Positions 36,664 through 47,365 of a DNA stretch of 64,000 bases are shown here, piece after piece; positions within the stretch are counted from its first letter, which is position 1; every line of letters begins with the position of its first letter. The stretch comes from Pseudoalteromonas aurantia 208. Lineage in GTDB: Bacteria; Pseudomonadota; Gammaproteobacteria; Enterobacterales; Alteromonadaceae. Both the position numbers and the translations under genes were made by a program. The notes beneath the pieces are model-generated. The model was not told the DNA's origin. It searched no databases and saw nothing but the letters and a program-made list of their open reading frames with translations. The stretch lies in contig NZ_AQGV01000012.1 in NCBI RefSeq assembly GCF_014858725.1, positions 186,001-250,000 of the forward strand, given 5' to 3'.

Positions 36664-39600
36664 ATGAAAAATATGATGCTAATTTTATTGCTTGGCTGCG
36701 TGGCAACATTTCAATCAATAGCCGAAGATATAGAGCTTTACGTAAAACATAATATAGAGGTAGATGAAAAGCCTCGGGTGATGATTATTTTTGATACCTC
36801 AGGCAGCATGGCGTTTTCAAGCCAAACAGGTCGCAGTTGTGGTTACAACTATTATCGCGGTCGATATAATTTATGCTCGGATAGTCGCCTAGGTGTGGCC
36901 AAAAGCGCGATTACTGATTTAGTCAACGATAATTCGGATATTGAATTTGGCCTAATGCGCTTTAATGGGGGAAGCGGTGGGTATGTTTTAGCTGGTATAG
37001 GTTCCAGTCAATCAACGATTAAGTCACAAATCGGTAATTTAGTTGCTAATGGCTCTACGCCTTTAAGTGAGACATTGTGGGAAGCGTATTTATATCTAAC
37101 GGGTGATAAACGAGACTACTCTGTGAATGTTGGGGGACGAGACACTAGTATTGAAAATGGGGATAGCTATATCTCACCATTTCATCGAAATGCAGGGGAT
37201 CCTGAACGGTGTGATAACTCCGTTAATATTATTGTGATGACAGATGGTGACCCCTCAGGAGATACGGGTAGAAATGAAAGTATTAAAAACTTGTATCGTG
37301 CTAACTTTGGAGTTGCGGCGCCGATTAGTAATAATTATATGCCAGCCTTAGCTCGGTCAATTCATGGTAACGGTGATGACTTTGATATTTACGATGGTGA
37401 TGAAACTAATAATCATAAAGGGCGAGTATATACCATTGGTTTCGGTACGGGTATGAGCCCTAGCGGTGAGAGTATTCTTGAAGAAACGGCTGAGCTAGGG
37501 GGAGGGCAATATTTACAAGCAAATACCTCTTCTCAACTATCAGCGGCATTCGAATCAGTTACAAATAGTATTCGTCAAGAAGCAGACAGCTTTGCATTGC
37601 CTGTTGCTGCAAATACAGGTAATCAAACCAAAAGCAGCGACTCTTTGTATTACACGATGTTTTTACCTGAGACTCATACACGGTGGAAAGGCAATTTAAA
37701 AAAACTCAAAGTGCAGGATAATAAATTGTTAGTTGATATGGCGGGAAAAGCAGCAATCGATAGTGATGGGAAAATAGATCAAAATGCGACAACATTCTGG
37801 TCTGAGCCTGGTTCAAAAGATGGCAATGCGGTTGATAAAGGCGGTGTAAATTATCAATTGAGTCGACAAAATACCCGTAAAATTTACTCTGATTTTGGTG
37901 ATGCAGCATTACATGACTTTACATATGCGGAAGCGCTTCGCCAGTATGGCAATGATATTGATACATTTGCAGACAAAATGAATGCATCTTCAACGGAGTT
38001 GTCTAGCATCATGCAGTGGGCGACAGGTATTGATGTTGATGATGAAGATAATGACGGCAATGATAATGAGCGTCGAGAGACGATTTTTGGTGACCCATTA
38101 CACTCAAAAGTGGTGTCTATCAATTATGGAACCGAGGCTAATCCAAATGTTCGACTTTTGATTGGCACCAACGCCGGCTTTTTGCACATGTTTAAAGATG
38201 AAGGCAATACGATGACCGAAAGCTGGGCTTTTATTCCGGAAAGTTTGCTACCAGTGCTTAAAGCGCAAAAAAATAATCAAGAAGACACCAAGTTATATGG
38301 GGTAGATGGAGAATCTACACTTTATCATGATGATAGAGATGGTGATAACCTCGTGTCATCCGGAGACAAAGTTTGGTTGTTTTTTGGCCTTCGTCGTGGT
38401 GGTAATCAATATTACGCTTTAGATATTACCAACCCAGATTCGCCAAATATGATGTGGGGCGGGCCAATCACGGGTGGAACCGGTGACTTTGCAAAGCTCG
38501 GTCAGACTTGGGCCAAGCCTCTAGTCACACATATAGAAAATCAAGGTGATGATCCTGTTGTGATATTTACCGCAGGATACGATACCAATAAAGACAATAC
38601 TTCTAAAAGTAATGATTCAATAGGGGAAGGGCTTTTTATTGTTAAGGCTGAAACAGGGGATCTAATTTGGGCGTTAACACGTGACAAGGGTTTTAAAGGT
38701 CGCCATAGCATCGTGGGTGGGGTTGCCGCATTAGACTCAAACTATGATGGTTTTGATGATCGTTTATACATGGCAGATACCGGCGGTGGTGTATGGCGAG
38801 TAGATATGCCAGGTGCTGACCCAACGGACTCAGATAAGCCGTGGACGCACTTTAGATTGGCTCTGCTCGCAGGTAACTCGGTATCAACTGACAGGCGTTT
38901 TTATCATGCCCCAGTAGTCGCGAGAACCTATTTTAGTAAGGTGTCAGTTACAGAAACCAGCAATGGTGACCTTAAAACACGAAAAGATACACCTTATGAA
39001 GCCATTTTAGTTGGTTCGGGTAATCGAACTCGCCCATCATCGACAGGCACCGTTGATTTCTTATTTATGATAAGAGATGAAAATTCAGTAACGAAATCTT
39101 TTGAGGGAGATGATATTCCGGAGGCGATTAAAGTAAAGGATTTATTAAATGTCACAAATGATCCTTTCTCGAAGCGGCTGAATAATTATGAACGATTTAC
39201 CGACTTAGAAGGGAAGTTAGGTACCTTCCATGGCTGGAAATACCGCTTGGGCTCATCTGAAAAGTCTTTATCTGAAGCTTCGGTTGCCGGAGGCGTGGCT
39301 TATTTTACATCGTTTACACCTCCAACCACAGCAACCAAGTGTAAAGTAGAGGCAGGAGCCGGCAAACTTTATGCGTTTCACTTACATTATGGTACCAAAG
39401 TTTATAATAATGTGAGCTTTGATACGCAAACTGCTGTACCTGAAGCTCCTCAGCCTTACTTCACCTGTGAAAAACCAACAGGGGTTTCAAGCTCAGATTC
39501 AAACTATTGCAGAGCCGTAGTGAGAATGATAGGGCCAGCCATTGCCTCGGGTGATGATAGTGAAGACTTTGGACCAGCATCGGGAGTGCCGTTTATTACA

Positions 39601-39732
39601 CCTGAAGTGAAGGGGGATGGCGCGCCGATCACCATCGATGGCAAGGTCGTGTTAACAGCCGCACCATTGAATTTTGGTTTGCAAACACAGCAATTATATA
39701 TTTATAAAAGGGAAGAACATGATGAGAAATAG
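36664..39732 (+). CDS. pilY1: Type IV pilus tip protein PilY1
   Basis: The ATG at 36664 has a GGGGAA ribosome-binding site; an in-frame GTG at 36643 would overlap pilX. 1022 residues with a signal peptide, an N-terminal von Willebrand A domain (MIDAS motif FDTSGSM at about 45) with an inserted Cys-containing loop, and a C-terminal beta-propeller that contains the calcium-binding loop DSNYDGFDDRLYM, as in Pseudomonas PilY1. It caps the pilus, binds surfaces and modulates retraction. pilE overlaps its 3' end by 14 bp. Confidence 0.93.
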   Translation: MKNMMLILLLGCVATFQSIAEDIELYVKHNIEVDEKPRVMIIFDTSGSMAFSSQTGRSCGYNYYRGRYNLCSDSRLGVAKSAITDLVNDNSDIEFGLMRFNGGSGGYVLAGIGSSQSTIKSQIGNLVANGSTPLSETLWEAYLYLTGDKRDYSVNVGGRDTSIENGDSYISPFHRNAGDPERCDNSVNIIVMTDGDPSGDTGRNESIKNLYRANFGVAAPISNNYMPALARSIHGNGDDFDIYDGDETNNHKGRVYTIGFGTGMSPSGESILEETAELGGGQYLQANTSSQLSAAFESVTNSIRQEADSFALPVAANTGNQTKSSDSLYYTMFLPETHTRWKGNLKKLKVQDNKLLVDMAGKAAIDSDGKIDQNATTFWSEPGSKDGNAVDKGGVNYQLSRQNTRKIYSDFGDAALHDFTYAEALRQYGNDIDTFADKMNASSTELSSIMQWATGIDVDDEDNDGNDNERRETIFGDPLHSKVVSINYGTEANPNVRLLIGTNAGFLHMFKDEGNTMTESWAFIPESLLPVLKAQKNNQEDTKLYGVDGESTLYHDDRDGDNLVSSGDKVWLFFGLRRGGNQYYALDITNPDSPNMMWGGPITGGTGDFAKLGQTWAKPLVTHIENQGDDPVVIFTAGYDTNKDNTSKSNDSIGEGLFIVKAETGDLIWALTRDKGFKGRHSIVGGVAALDSNYDGFDDRLYMADTGGGVWRVDMPGADPTDSDKPWTHFRLALLAGNSVSTDRRFYHAPVVARTYFSKVSVTETSNGDLKTRKDTPYEAILVGSGNRTRPSSTGTVDFLFMIRDENSVTKSFEGDDIPEAIKVKDLLNVTNDPFSKRLNNYERFTDLEGKLGTFHGWKYRLGSSEKSLSEASVAGGVAYFTSFTPPTTATKCKVEAGAGKLYAFHLHYGTKVYNNVSFDTQTAVPEAPQPYFTCEKPTGVSSSDSNYCRAVVRMIGPAIASGDDSEDFGPASGVPFITPEVKGDGAPITIDGKVVLTAAPLNFGLQTQQLYIYKREEHDEK

Positions 39733-40138
39733 CGCAAAATGGCAACAAGGTTTTACCTTGATAGAAGTATTGATTGTGGTTGCGATTATCGGGATTTTGG
39801 TAGCAATTGCCATTCCGAACTATGAACGCTATGCAAAAAGAGCTGCACGTGCCGATGCCATGGTAATTTTATTGGATGCAGCGAATAAACAAGAACAATT
39901 CTTTGTTGATAATCGGCAGTATACAACAGACTTAGAAGACATTGGTGTACCTGCTGTTAGTGAAAATGGTTACTTCTCTATTGCGGCGACAGTCAATAAT
40001 AGTACGTTCATTATTACTGCAACCGCAGAGGGGGGCCCTGTCAGTTCTGATTCAGTATGTACAACATTGACAATAAATGAGCTAGGGCTGAAAGGAAATA
40101 CCGGCTCGGGCTCCGCAGATGAGTGTTGGGAACGATAA
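39719..40138 (+). CDS. pilE: Type IV minor pilin PilE
   Basis: From the ATG at 39719 (GGGAAGAAC just before it) the product is 139 residues; the frame is open upstream, but that part lies inside pilY1. Prepilin signature QQGFTLIEVLIVVAIIGIL, then AIPNYERYAKRAARADAM as in PilE, and a C-terminal pair of Cys (SVCTTL, ADECW) that would close the D-region. It ends the pilV-E operon. Confidence 0.92.
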   Translation: MMRNSAKWQQGFTLIEVLIVVAIIGILVAIAIPNYERYAKRAARADAMVILLDAANKQEQFFVDNRQYTTDLEDIGVPAVSENGYFSIAATVNNSTFIITATAEGGPVSSDSVCTTLTINELGLKGNTGSGSADECWER

Positions 40139-40143
40139 ATTAG

Positions 40144-40671
40144 TCATTTGCATTTATCGGTTGCTCTTAATCTAGAGCGGCCAGCCAAGCTCAAAGTCAG
40201 CTCAAGTCCGACTTGCTTACCTGACTTTCTTTCGATGCAGTATACAAATGTGCCATTTGTGAAGCCTTTTATACTGCCATTAGGTTTAAAAACAATAGCG
40301 CGGCGTGGGTATGTGAAGTTATGGGGATGCTTAATAGCATCAATAATAATAAGTCGTTTGTCATTTTGACCAAATATACGTAAATCTTGATTATCGATGA
40401 AAACGGTAAGCGGTTTATGCCACTGTTTCGGTTGGCATTTGTTATTGATGAGAGGGCATATCGTGATATTTTTATCTAAGACCATGGCCTGACTTCGTGC
40501 GAATGTGAGTGTTTTTTTCACTAGACGCAAGTGCTGTTCGGGTAGGTGGTTAGATAATATCTCTGAGTAACTGGCCAAAGAAAGTAGGGATAAAATACTC
40601 ATAATAGCCACTGTTATAAGCATCTCTATCATGGTAAACGCATAACTATTTTGTCTCTTTAAGGTATCCAT
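40144..40671 (-). CDS. FimT/GspH-type pseudopilin
   Basis: From the ATG at 40671 (GGAG upstream) the product is 175 residues. The prepilin motif reads NSYAFTMIEMLITVAIMSIL, so Ala rather than Gly precedes the cleaved bond. The body (LVKKTLTFARSQAMVLDKNITICP, LTVFIDNQDLRIF, RAIVFKPNGSIKGFTNGTFVYC) is the GspH/FimT domain. It faces pilE with 5 bp between stops. In Pseudomonas fimT/fimU precede pilV in the same direction; here they are after the operon and inverted. Confidence 0.85.
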   Translation of the reverse strand: MDTLKRQNSYAFTMIEMLITVAIMSILSLLSLASYSEILSNHLPEQHLRLVKKTLTFARSQAMVLDKNITICPLINNKCQPKQWHKPLTVFIDNQDLRIFGQNDKRLIIIDAIKHPHNFTYPRRAIVFKPNGSIKGFTNGTFVYCIERKSGKQVGLELTLSLAGRSRLRATDKCK

Positions 40672-40936
40672 CCATGGATCTCCATATCGTCTTTTGTGAC
40701 ACACCAATATTCCTAAAACCCATTTCAGTAAATTAAATGGTGTATTGGTGGTGTAAAAAATTATTCATGCTGATTAATTACATATCGATGTTTTCCGGTT
40801 ACTAAGGTATTTATTTGCCGTAAAATTTGATCGTTCTTTTAATGTAATTGATATAATTTTAGTAAAAAGCGAGAAGACGTCAATGTAGTTCATGCCCACA
40901 CTACACACCTTAGGCTACAATTTATTTCTTATTGTA

Positions 40937-41473
40937 TTAAGAGCAGTTTTGGTCAACATCACCGGTGTAAAAAGCATTACCAGACAAAGCCAATTTGAGT
41001 GCTTTGCTTTTTCCGTCTCCACCCGCGGGGCAATATATAAAACTGCCAACGGTAGAGGTTACTCTGCCACTGCTATCAAAACGAATACTGCTTGAACCAC
41101 TGAATGTCAATTTATCACCATCAGGCAACATGTCGATTGCTCTTAGTAAAGTATCATTGTTGTTAAAGGCACCGTTATTATCTGCGTCAATAAACACAAT
41201 AACATTGTTATTCGACCAGTTATTCTCACATGACATATTGCTACGAGCAGCCAGCCTAGAAGGGTTGACAGGGCAAGCAATGACAATTTCATCACTGGTT
41301 GTTGCCTTTGCCCTGGCAAATGAAATCGTTCTTTTTAAATCGAGCAGAAATGCTTCTGAACGATTATTTTGTGCGAGGTTATTGCTACCTGATAATGCAA
41401 TAGCGGCAAGTATTCCTAAGATAGCGATTGCGATCAATAATTCGATCAAGGTGAAGCCACGTATATTTCTCAT
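40937..41473 (-). CDS. FimU/GspH-type pseudopilin
   Basis: From the ATG at 41473 (GGAG 7 bp upstream) the product is 178 residues; an upstream in-frame TTG lies on the ribosome-binding site. Prepilin motif IRGFTLIELLIAIAILGIL, then a GspH domain (KRTISFARAKATTSDEIVIAC, NVIVFIDADNNGAFNNND, SIRFDSSGRVTS) and a C-terminal Cys. It is probably the FimU of the minor-pilin complex. The second pseudopilin gene lies 265 bp downstream on the same strand. Confidence 0.85.
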   Translation of the reverse strand: MRNIRGFTLIELLIAIAILGILAAIALSGSNNLAQNNRSEAFLLDLKRTISFARAKATTSDEIVIACPVNPSRLAARSNMSCENNWSNNNVIVFIDADNNGAFNNNDTLLRAIDMLPDGDKLTFSGSSSIRFDSSGRVTSTVGSFIYCPAGGDGKSKALKLALSGNAFYTGDVDQNCS

Positions 41474-41613
41474 TGTATACTCCAAGCCTAAAGACAGCGG
41501 TTCATACTTTAGTTTTACTCATTATGACGTTGTTTTTTGTTCAGATCCAATCTCTTTGTTTGCTAACGGTTTTAGGATTGACTAAAATCGACACACTGCC
41601 AATGGAAAACTAA

Positions 41614-41958
<345 letters not shown>

Positions 41959-41977
41959 ATGGGGTTGGTTCTAAACT

Positions 41978-42006
41978 AAAAAGCCGCATTAATATTGCGG
42001 CTTTTT
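41978..42006. terminator. Bidirectional terminator between glnB and bamD
   Basis: AAAAAGCCGCA (41978-41988) pairs with TGCGGCTTTTT (41996-42006) around a 7-nt loop, with T-runs on both strands, between convergent stops. Confidence 0.92.
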
Positions 42007-42022
42007 GTTATTCAAAAAGAAG

Positions 42023-42781
42023 TTAACGCTTGTTTAGGGCTCTAGTTTGCTTAGCATGCTCACTTAAATCACGTAATCCCAGTTTGTCATAACTTTTTTC
42101 CATGATCATAAGGGCTTCATTGAGGTAGCTACTTTGAGAGTAATGCTCAACAACATATTTTCCACGGTTAGCAGCCGCAAGGAACGCTTCACGTTCAAAG
42201 TAATATTCAGCCACTTTTATTTCGTATCGAGCCATTCTATTTAACAACCAACCGAGACGCTTCTTAGCTTCTGGTATATAAGGGCTACTCGGATAGCTTT
42301 TTACCAGTGTAGATAAGTCTTGAAAAGCAACTCTAGTGCGACTTGCATCGCGGTCAGCTCGGTCAACACCAAAGTATTCTTGGAACGCATTTTTATCCGC
42401 TTTAATATTTACCAAGCCACGCATGTAATACATGTAGTCTAAGTTTTTATGGTTTGGGTTTAAGCGAATAAAACGGTCGATAGTGGCAAGCGCCTGTTCT
42501 GTATTGCCTGTTTGATAATGTGCAAACACTAAATCCATCTGTACTTGGCGTGAATAAGGGCCAAATGGGTAGCGAGAGTTGATAGCACTTAATAGTTCAA
42601 TGGCTCTAGCATAAAGTCCGGAGTCTAATGTTTGTTTTGCGTCATCATATAATGCTTGCGCTGATTTATTTGGTACGCGTTCGATATCTTCTTGTTCTGG
42701 TGCGGACGAACATGCCGCTAATCCTAAAAATGAGGCGCTTACTACGATAGCAAAGGCGCGCTTCCCTAAGTTCATTATCAT
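42023..42781 (-). CDS. bamD: Outer-membrane assembly lipoprotein BamD
   Basis: 252 residues. The lipobox LAAC places the lipidated Cys at 24. Five TPR-like repeats follow, including LYDDAKQTLDSGLYARAIELL, YPFGPYSRQVQMDLVFAHYQ and NLDYMYYMRGLVNI, the BamD hallmark. It is an essential periplasmic part of the BAM complex. It is divergent from rluD, the standard gammaproteobacterial order. Confidence 0.96.
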   Translation of the reverse strand: MIMNLGKRAFAIVVSASFLGLAACSSAPEQEDIERVPNKSAQALYDDAKQTLDSGLYARAIELLSAINSRYPFGPYSRQVQMDLVFAHYQTGNTEQALATIDRFIRLNPNHKNLDYMYYMRGLVNIKADKNAFQEYFGVDRADRDASRTRVAFQDLSTLVKSYPSSPYIPEAKKRLGWLLNRMARYEIKVAEYYFEREAFLAAANRGKYVVEHYSQSSYLNEALMIMEKSYDKLGLRDLSEHAKQTRALNKR

Positions 42782-42904
42782 TTTATTTTACTACCTTTGT
42801 TGTCTTCGGCTAGGCCAAGTGGGCAAAACCGAGTAAACTATGCAATTATGCGATTCTAACCCAGTCGAGCAAAGCTTGCACTGGTAATTTAGGTAAAGTT
42901 ACAG

Positions 42905-43882
42905 ATGTCAGAGCAAATTTCTCTTCAAGCTGAAGTCCCTACTGAGCTAGGTGGTAAACGTCTAGACCAAATTTTGGCGCAATTGTTCCCCGATTTTTCA
43001 CGTTCAAGAATAAAAACTTGGATTTTGGATGATAAAATCACCGTTGATGGTGAAGTATTTAATACGCCTAGAGAAAAGTTACTAGGTGGTGAAGTGGTGG
43101 CTATTGAAACGCTTATTGAAGCACCTCGTGAATATGAGGCACAAGATATCCCGTTAAATATTGTTTATGAAGATGATGATATTTTAGTGATCAATAAATC
43201 GATGGGCTTAGTTGTGCATCCTGGTGCGGGCAACCCTGATGGGACTGTATTAAACGCACTACTGCATCATCACCCTGATATTATTAATGTGCCTCGTGCA
43301 GGTATTGTGCATCGTCTAGATAAAGATACGACAGGCTTGATGGTGGTAGCAAAAACAATTCAAGCACAAACTCATTTGGTAAAGAACTTACAGGCGCGTG
43401 AAAACTTTACCCGTGAGTATGAAGCTTTATGTAATGGCACAATGACCGCGGGTGGCATGGTTGAAAAGCCGATAGGTCGTCATGCAACTAAGCGTACACA
43501 TATGGCTATTCATGAAATGGGTAAACCGGCAATCACGCATTACCGTGTTGCTGAGAAGTTTAGAGCGCACACGCGTTTACGTTTACGACTAGAAACGGGT
43601 CGTACCCACCAAATTCGTGTTCACATGGCGCATTTAAATCATCCTCTCATTGGCGATCAACTTTACGGTGGCCGACCACGCCCACCACGTAATGCCACAC
43701 CTGAGTTATTTGCTCAACTAAGAGACTTCAAACGCCAAGCACTGCATGCGATCAAATTGAGTATTGCTCACCCAATTACAGGTGAAATTATGACATGGGA
43801 AGCGCCTATTCCTGATGACATGCAAATAGTCACTGAAGCGTTACGCGCAGATACAAAAGAAAATCCCGATTTGGCATTGTAG
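42905..43882 (+). CDS. rluD: 23S rRNA pseudouridine synthase RluD
   Basis: 325 residues: N-terminal S4 domain (GGKRLDQILAQLFPDFSRSRI), then the RluA-type catalytic domain with the Asp in HRLDKDTTGLMVVAK and ETGRTHQIRVHMAH. It makes pseudouridines in helix 69 of 23S rRNA. It is followed 8 bp later by pgeF, a conserved pair. Confidence 0.96.
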   Translation: MSEQISLQAEVPTELGGKRLDQILAQLFPDFSRSRIKTWILDDKITVDGEVFNTPREKLLGGEVVAIETLIEAPREYEAQDIPLNIVYEDDDILVINKSMGLVVHPGAGNPDGTVLNALLHHHPDIINVPRAGIVHRLDKDTTGLMVVAKTIQAQTHLVKNLQARENFTREYEALCNGTMTAGGMVEKPIGRHATKRTHMAIHEMGKPAITHYRVAEKFRAHTRLRLRLETGRTHQIRVHMAHLNHPLIGDQLYGGRPRPPRNATPELFAQLRDFKRQALHAIKLSIAHPITGEIMTWEAPIPDDMQIVTEALRADTKENPDLAL

Positions 43883-43890
43883 TTTTTGCT

Positions 43891-44616
43891 GTGATCCTTC
43901 CTAATTGGCCTATTCAAGATAAAGTTGGTGCATTATCAACCACACGATGTGGTGGTGCATCGACTGGGCCATTCCTAGGTTTTAACCTAGGGTATCATGT
44001 GGGTGATGACCATGATGCTGTTATAAAAAATCATCAAGCGCTTAGTGCTTATCTACCTGCTAAAGCCATTTGGCTTGAACAAATACACGGTAACAGTGTA
44101 TTTGTCGCAAATGAAAAAAAGCCAGTTACGCCATGGCCGCAAGCCGATGCTTTGTATACTAACGCTCGTTTGCAGCCGCTTGCTATTATGACCGCTGATT
44201 GCTTACCTATATTATTAGCAAGCAAATGCGGTGGAGAAGTTGCTGCCGTGCATGGCGGGTGGCGACCTTTGGCTGCTGGTATATTGGCGAATACGTTAGC
44301 GAAGTTTCATTGTAACCCGAGTGATATTTTTGCTTGGTTAGGCCCAGCTATCGGCCCTACAGCGTTTGAGGTTGGCCCTGAAGTTGTTACGCAATTTTGT
44401 GATTTAGATAGCGCACATTGTAGCGACTTTGTTGAACAAAATACGGGTAAATATTTGGCCGATATATTCGCGATTGCGACTCGTCAGTTAGCCGAATTAG
44501 GCGTGACTAAGGTGTATACTGATAAACTATGTACAGTCACTGACTCTCAACATTTTTTCTCTTATCGACGTGATGGTCAAACAGGTCGTATGGCCAGTGT
44601 GATCTGGCGTAATTAA
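43891..44616 (+). CDS. pgeF: Purine nucleoside phosphorylase / laccase-domain protein (YfiH, PgeF)
   Basis: 241 residues from a GTG at 43891. Metal-site motifs: WLEQIHGNSVFV, MTADCLPILLA and VAAVHGGWRPLAAGIL, whose His and Cys bind zinc in this family. Homologues act on purine nucleosides, and E. coli YfiH/PgeF has been linked to peptidoglycan editing. It directly follows rluD. Confidence 0.9.
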   Translation: MILPNWPIQDKVGALSTTRCGGASTGPFLGFNLGYHVGDDHDAVIKNHQALSAYLPAKAIWLEQIHGNSVFVANEKKPVTPWPQADALYTNARLQPLAIMTADCLPILLASKCGGEVAAVHGGWRPLAAGILANTLAKFHCNPSDIFAWLGPAIGPTAFEVGPEVVTQFCDLDSAHCSDFVEQNTGKYLADIFAIATRQLAELGVTKVYTDKLCTVTDSQHFFSYRRDGQTGRMASVIWRN

Positions 44617-44640
44617 TCCGAAGAGTTTTCAGCTTTTTGA

Positions 44641-44669
44641 CTTGAACATTTCACAAATCATACCCATTT
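44641..44669 (+). promoter_or_regulatory. Sigma-32 heat-shock promoter of clpB
   Basis: CTTGAA (44641-44646), a 15-bp spacer, then ACCCATTT (44662-44669), matching the sigma-32 -35 (CTTGAA) fully and the -10 (CCCCATNT) at all but one base. It is 36 bp before the clpB ATG. Confidence 0.8.
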
Positions 44670-44705
44670 AATAACAAGTTATAGTTATAAATAGGTATAT
44701 ACCTT

Positions 44706-47279
44706 ATGCGTTTGGACCGATTTACCAGTAAATTTCAAGCAGCACTTTCTGATGCCCAATCATTGGCTTTGGGCCGAGACCATCAATTTATTGAACCTGT
44801 GCATTTGATGTATGCCTTGTTGCAGCAAACAGGTTCAAGTGTACGTGCACTGCTAGCGCAAGCTGGGATTAGTGCTGATGAGTTGAATACCAAATTATCT
44901 CAAGCCATTGAGAAAGTATTTAAAGTTGAAGGCATTGGTGGAGACGTTCAGTTATCACATAATTTAATTGGTTTGATCAACTTATGTGATAAGTACGCAC
45001 AAAAGCGTAAAGATAAATATATATCAAGCGAACTATTTGTTTTTTCAGCGTGCGAAGACAAAGCTGACTTAGGCGAAATCTTCAAGGCACTGAATATTAC
45101 TCAACCTAAAATCGAGGCGGCAATAAAAGCTATTCGAGGCGGTCAAAAGGTTGATAACCCAAATGCAGAAGAAACACGTCAAGCGCTGGAAAAGTACACT
45201 GTTGATTTAACCGAGCGTGCCGAACAAGGGAAGTTAGATCCCGTTATCGGCAGAGATGATGAGATTCGGCGTACGATTCAGGTTTTACAACGTAGAACTA
45301 AAAATAACCCTGTTTTAATTGGTGAGCCTGGGGTCGGTAAAACAGCCATAGTTGAAGGGCTGGCACAACGAATTATCAATGGCGAGGTCCCTGAAGGATT
45401 GAAGAATAAACGTGTTCTTTCGCTTGATCTAGGTGCATTGGTAGCAGGGGCAAAGTACCGAGGTGAGTTTGAAGAGCGTTTGAAATCTGTTCTCAACGAG
45501 CTATCAAAGGAAGAAGGCCAAGTTATTTTATTTATTGATGAAATACATACGATGGTTGGCGCTGGAAAAACAGACGGGGCAATGGATGCAGGCAATATGC
45601 TTAAACCCGCTTTGGCGCGCGGAGAACTACACTGTGTGGGAGCAACCACTCTTGATGAATATCGCCAATATATTGAAAAAGATGCCGCATTGGAGCGCCG
45701 TTTTCAGAAAGTATTTGTCAGTGAGCCAAATGTGGAAGACACCATCGCAATATTGCGAGGGTTAAAAGAGCGGTACGAGTTACATCATTCTGTTGATATC
45801 ACCGACCCAGCAATTGTTGCAGCGGCCAACTTGTCACATCGTTATATTTCTGATCGCCAATTGCCAGATAAAGCAATTGATTTGATTGATGAGGCTGGGA
45901 GCTCTATACGCCTACAAATTGACTCAAAGCCTGAACAGTTGGATAAGTTAGAGCGTCGGATCATTCAGCTTAAACTCGAAGATAATGCATTGGCTAAAGA
46001 AAAAGATGAAGCGAGCCAAAAGCGTCGTTCACAGATGCAAACGTTAATATCTGAACTGGAAGGGGAGTATCGAGAGTTAGATGAAGTTTGGAATGCTGAA
46101 AAAGCGTCATTGCAGGGTACACAAGTTATAAAAGCTGAGTTGGAACAAAGCCGCTTAGATTTAGAAGTTGCCAGACGTGCAAGTGACTTGCAGCGCATGT
46201 CAGAATTGCAATACGGCCGAATTCCCGAATTAGAACGCAAACTTGATTTAGCATCACAAGCGGAAATGCAAGAAATGAACTTGCTTAAAAATCAAGTTGG
46301 TGAAGATGAAATCGCAGAAATATTATCGCGTTGGACAGGGATCCCCGTGGCAAAAATGCTACAAGGTGAACGAGAAAAACTACTCGCAATGGAAGATGAG
46401 TTACACGACAAAGTAATTGGTCAAGATGAAGCTGTTCATGCGGTCTCCAATGCGATTCGTCGCTCTAGGGCTGGATTGGCCGATCCTAATCGACCTATTG
46501 GTTCATTTTTATTTTTAGGACCAACAGGCGTTGGTAAAACGGAGCTGACCAAAGCATTGGCACACTTTATGTTCGATACTGAAGATGCCATGGTCCGAAT
46601 AGATATGTCAGAATTTATGGAGAAGCACTCGGTGGCACGACTCGTCGGAGCGCCTCCTGGGTACGTAGGCTATGAAGAAGGCGGATATTTAACTGAGGCG
46701 GTAAGACGTCGTCCATATTCAGTTGTATTGCTCGATGAAGTTGAAAAAGCACATCCAGACGTATTTAATATATTGCTGCAAGTATTAGACGATGGTCGAT
46801 TGACTGACGGCCAAGGTCGTACGGTGGATTTTAAGAATACTGTGATCATCATGACCTCAAATTTGGGCTCAGATATTGTTCAAGAGCAAGCAAGTAACAA
46901 TGATTATGTGGGTCTAAAAAAACGGGTCATGAATGAACTCGCAACGCAATTTAGACCTGAATTTATTAATAGAATCGACGAAACCGTGGTGTTTCATCCA
47001 TTGATCACAGAGCACATAAAGAAAATAGCATCGATACAGCTCACTAAACTGACTGCAAGGTTACATGAAAAAGGTTTCCAGTTTGACTTGACCAAAGATG
47101 CTTTGGAAAAAATTGCCCAAAGTGGCTTCGATCCCGTATTTGGCGCTCGCCCTTTAAAACGGGCTATTCAACAGTATATTGAAAATCCATTAGCACAAAG
47201 GTTGTTATCTGGTGAGTTTGTCAGTGGCGATAGTATTGTGGTTGATGTTCAAAATGAAGAAATTGTTTTTCTAAAATAA
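44706..47279 (+). CDS. clpB: ATP-dependent disaggregase ClpB
   Basis: 857 residues as expected. N-terminal Clp repeats, AAA-1 with Walker A GEPGVGKT (about 205) and [12 protein letters not shown], the coiled-coil M domain (about 405-520), and AAA-2 with GPTGVGKT (about 605) and [13 protein letters not shown]. It rescues aggregated proteins with DnaK. The 12-bp palindrome AGGTATATACCT (44693-44704) overlaps the ribosome-binding site. Confidence 0.98.
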   Translation: MRLDRFTSKFQAALSDAQSLALGRDHQFIEPVHLMYALLQQTGSSVRALLAQAGISADELNTKLSQAIEKVFKVEGIGGDVQLSHNLIGLINLCDKYAQKRKDKYISSELFVFSACEDKADLGEIFKALNITQPKIEAAIKAIRGGQKVDNPNAEETRQALEKYTVDLTERAEQGKLDPVIGRDDEIRRTIQVLQRRTKNNPVLIGEPGVGKTAIVEGLAQRIINGEVPEGLKNKRVLSLDLGALVAGAKYRGEFEERLKSVLNELSKEEGQVILFIDEIHTMVGAGKTDGAMDAGNMLKPALARGELHCVGATTLDEYRQYIEKDAALERRFQKVFVSEPNVEDTIAILRGLKERYELHHSVDITDPAIVAAANLSHRYISDRQLPDKAIDLIDEAGSSIRLQIDSKPEQLDKLERRIIQLKLEDNALAKEKDEASQKRRSQMQTLISELEGEYRELDEVWNAEKASLQGTQVIKAELEQSRLDLEVARRASDLQRMSELQYGRIPELERKLDLASQAEMQEMNLLKNQVGEDEIAEILSRWTGIPVAKMLQGEREKLLAMEDELHDKVIGQDEAVHAVSNAIRRSRAGLADPNRPIGSFLFLGPTGVGKTELTKALAHFMFDTEDAMVRIDMSEFMEKHSVARLVGAPPGYVGYEEGGYLTEAVRRRPYSVVLLDEVEKAHPDVFNILLQVLDDGRLTDGQGRTVDFKNTVIIMTSNLGSDIVQEQASNNDYVGLKKRVMNELATQFRPEFINRIDETVVFHPLITEHIKKIASIQLTKLTARLHEKGFQFDLTKDALEKIAQSGFDPVFGARPLKRAIQQYIENPLAQRLLSGEFVSGDSIVVDVQNEEIVFLK

Positions 47280-47309
47280 GTAACTCTAGGTTTTCTCTAA
47301 CGTGTTGAA

Positions 47310-47338
47310 CGGCGTAATAATATAATGTTATTACGCCG
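47310..47338. terminator. Perfect 11-bp hairpin between clpB and the Aer-like gene
   Basis: CGGCGTAATAA (47310-47320) and its exact complement (47328-47338) around a 7-nt loop, between convergent stops at 47279 and 47366. The U-tract is weak on both strands. Confidence 0.6.
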
Positions 47339-47365
47339 CTTGTGATCTAGAAAGTTGTTATGTCT

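Noticed and set aside
40995..41585. 196-codon plus-strand open frame opposite the FimU-like gene
   Set aside because: It is antisense to a clear prepilin with a good ribosome-binding site; the antisense product has no recognisable features.
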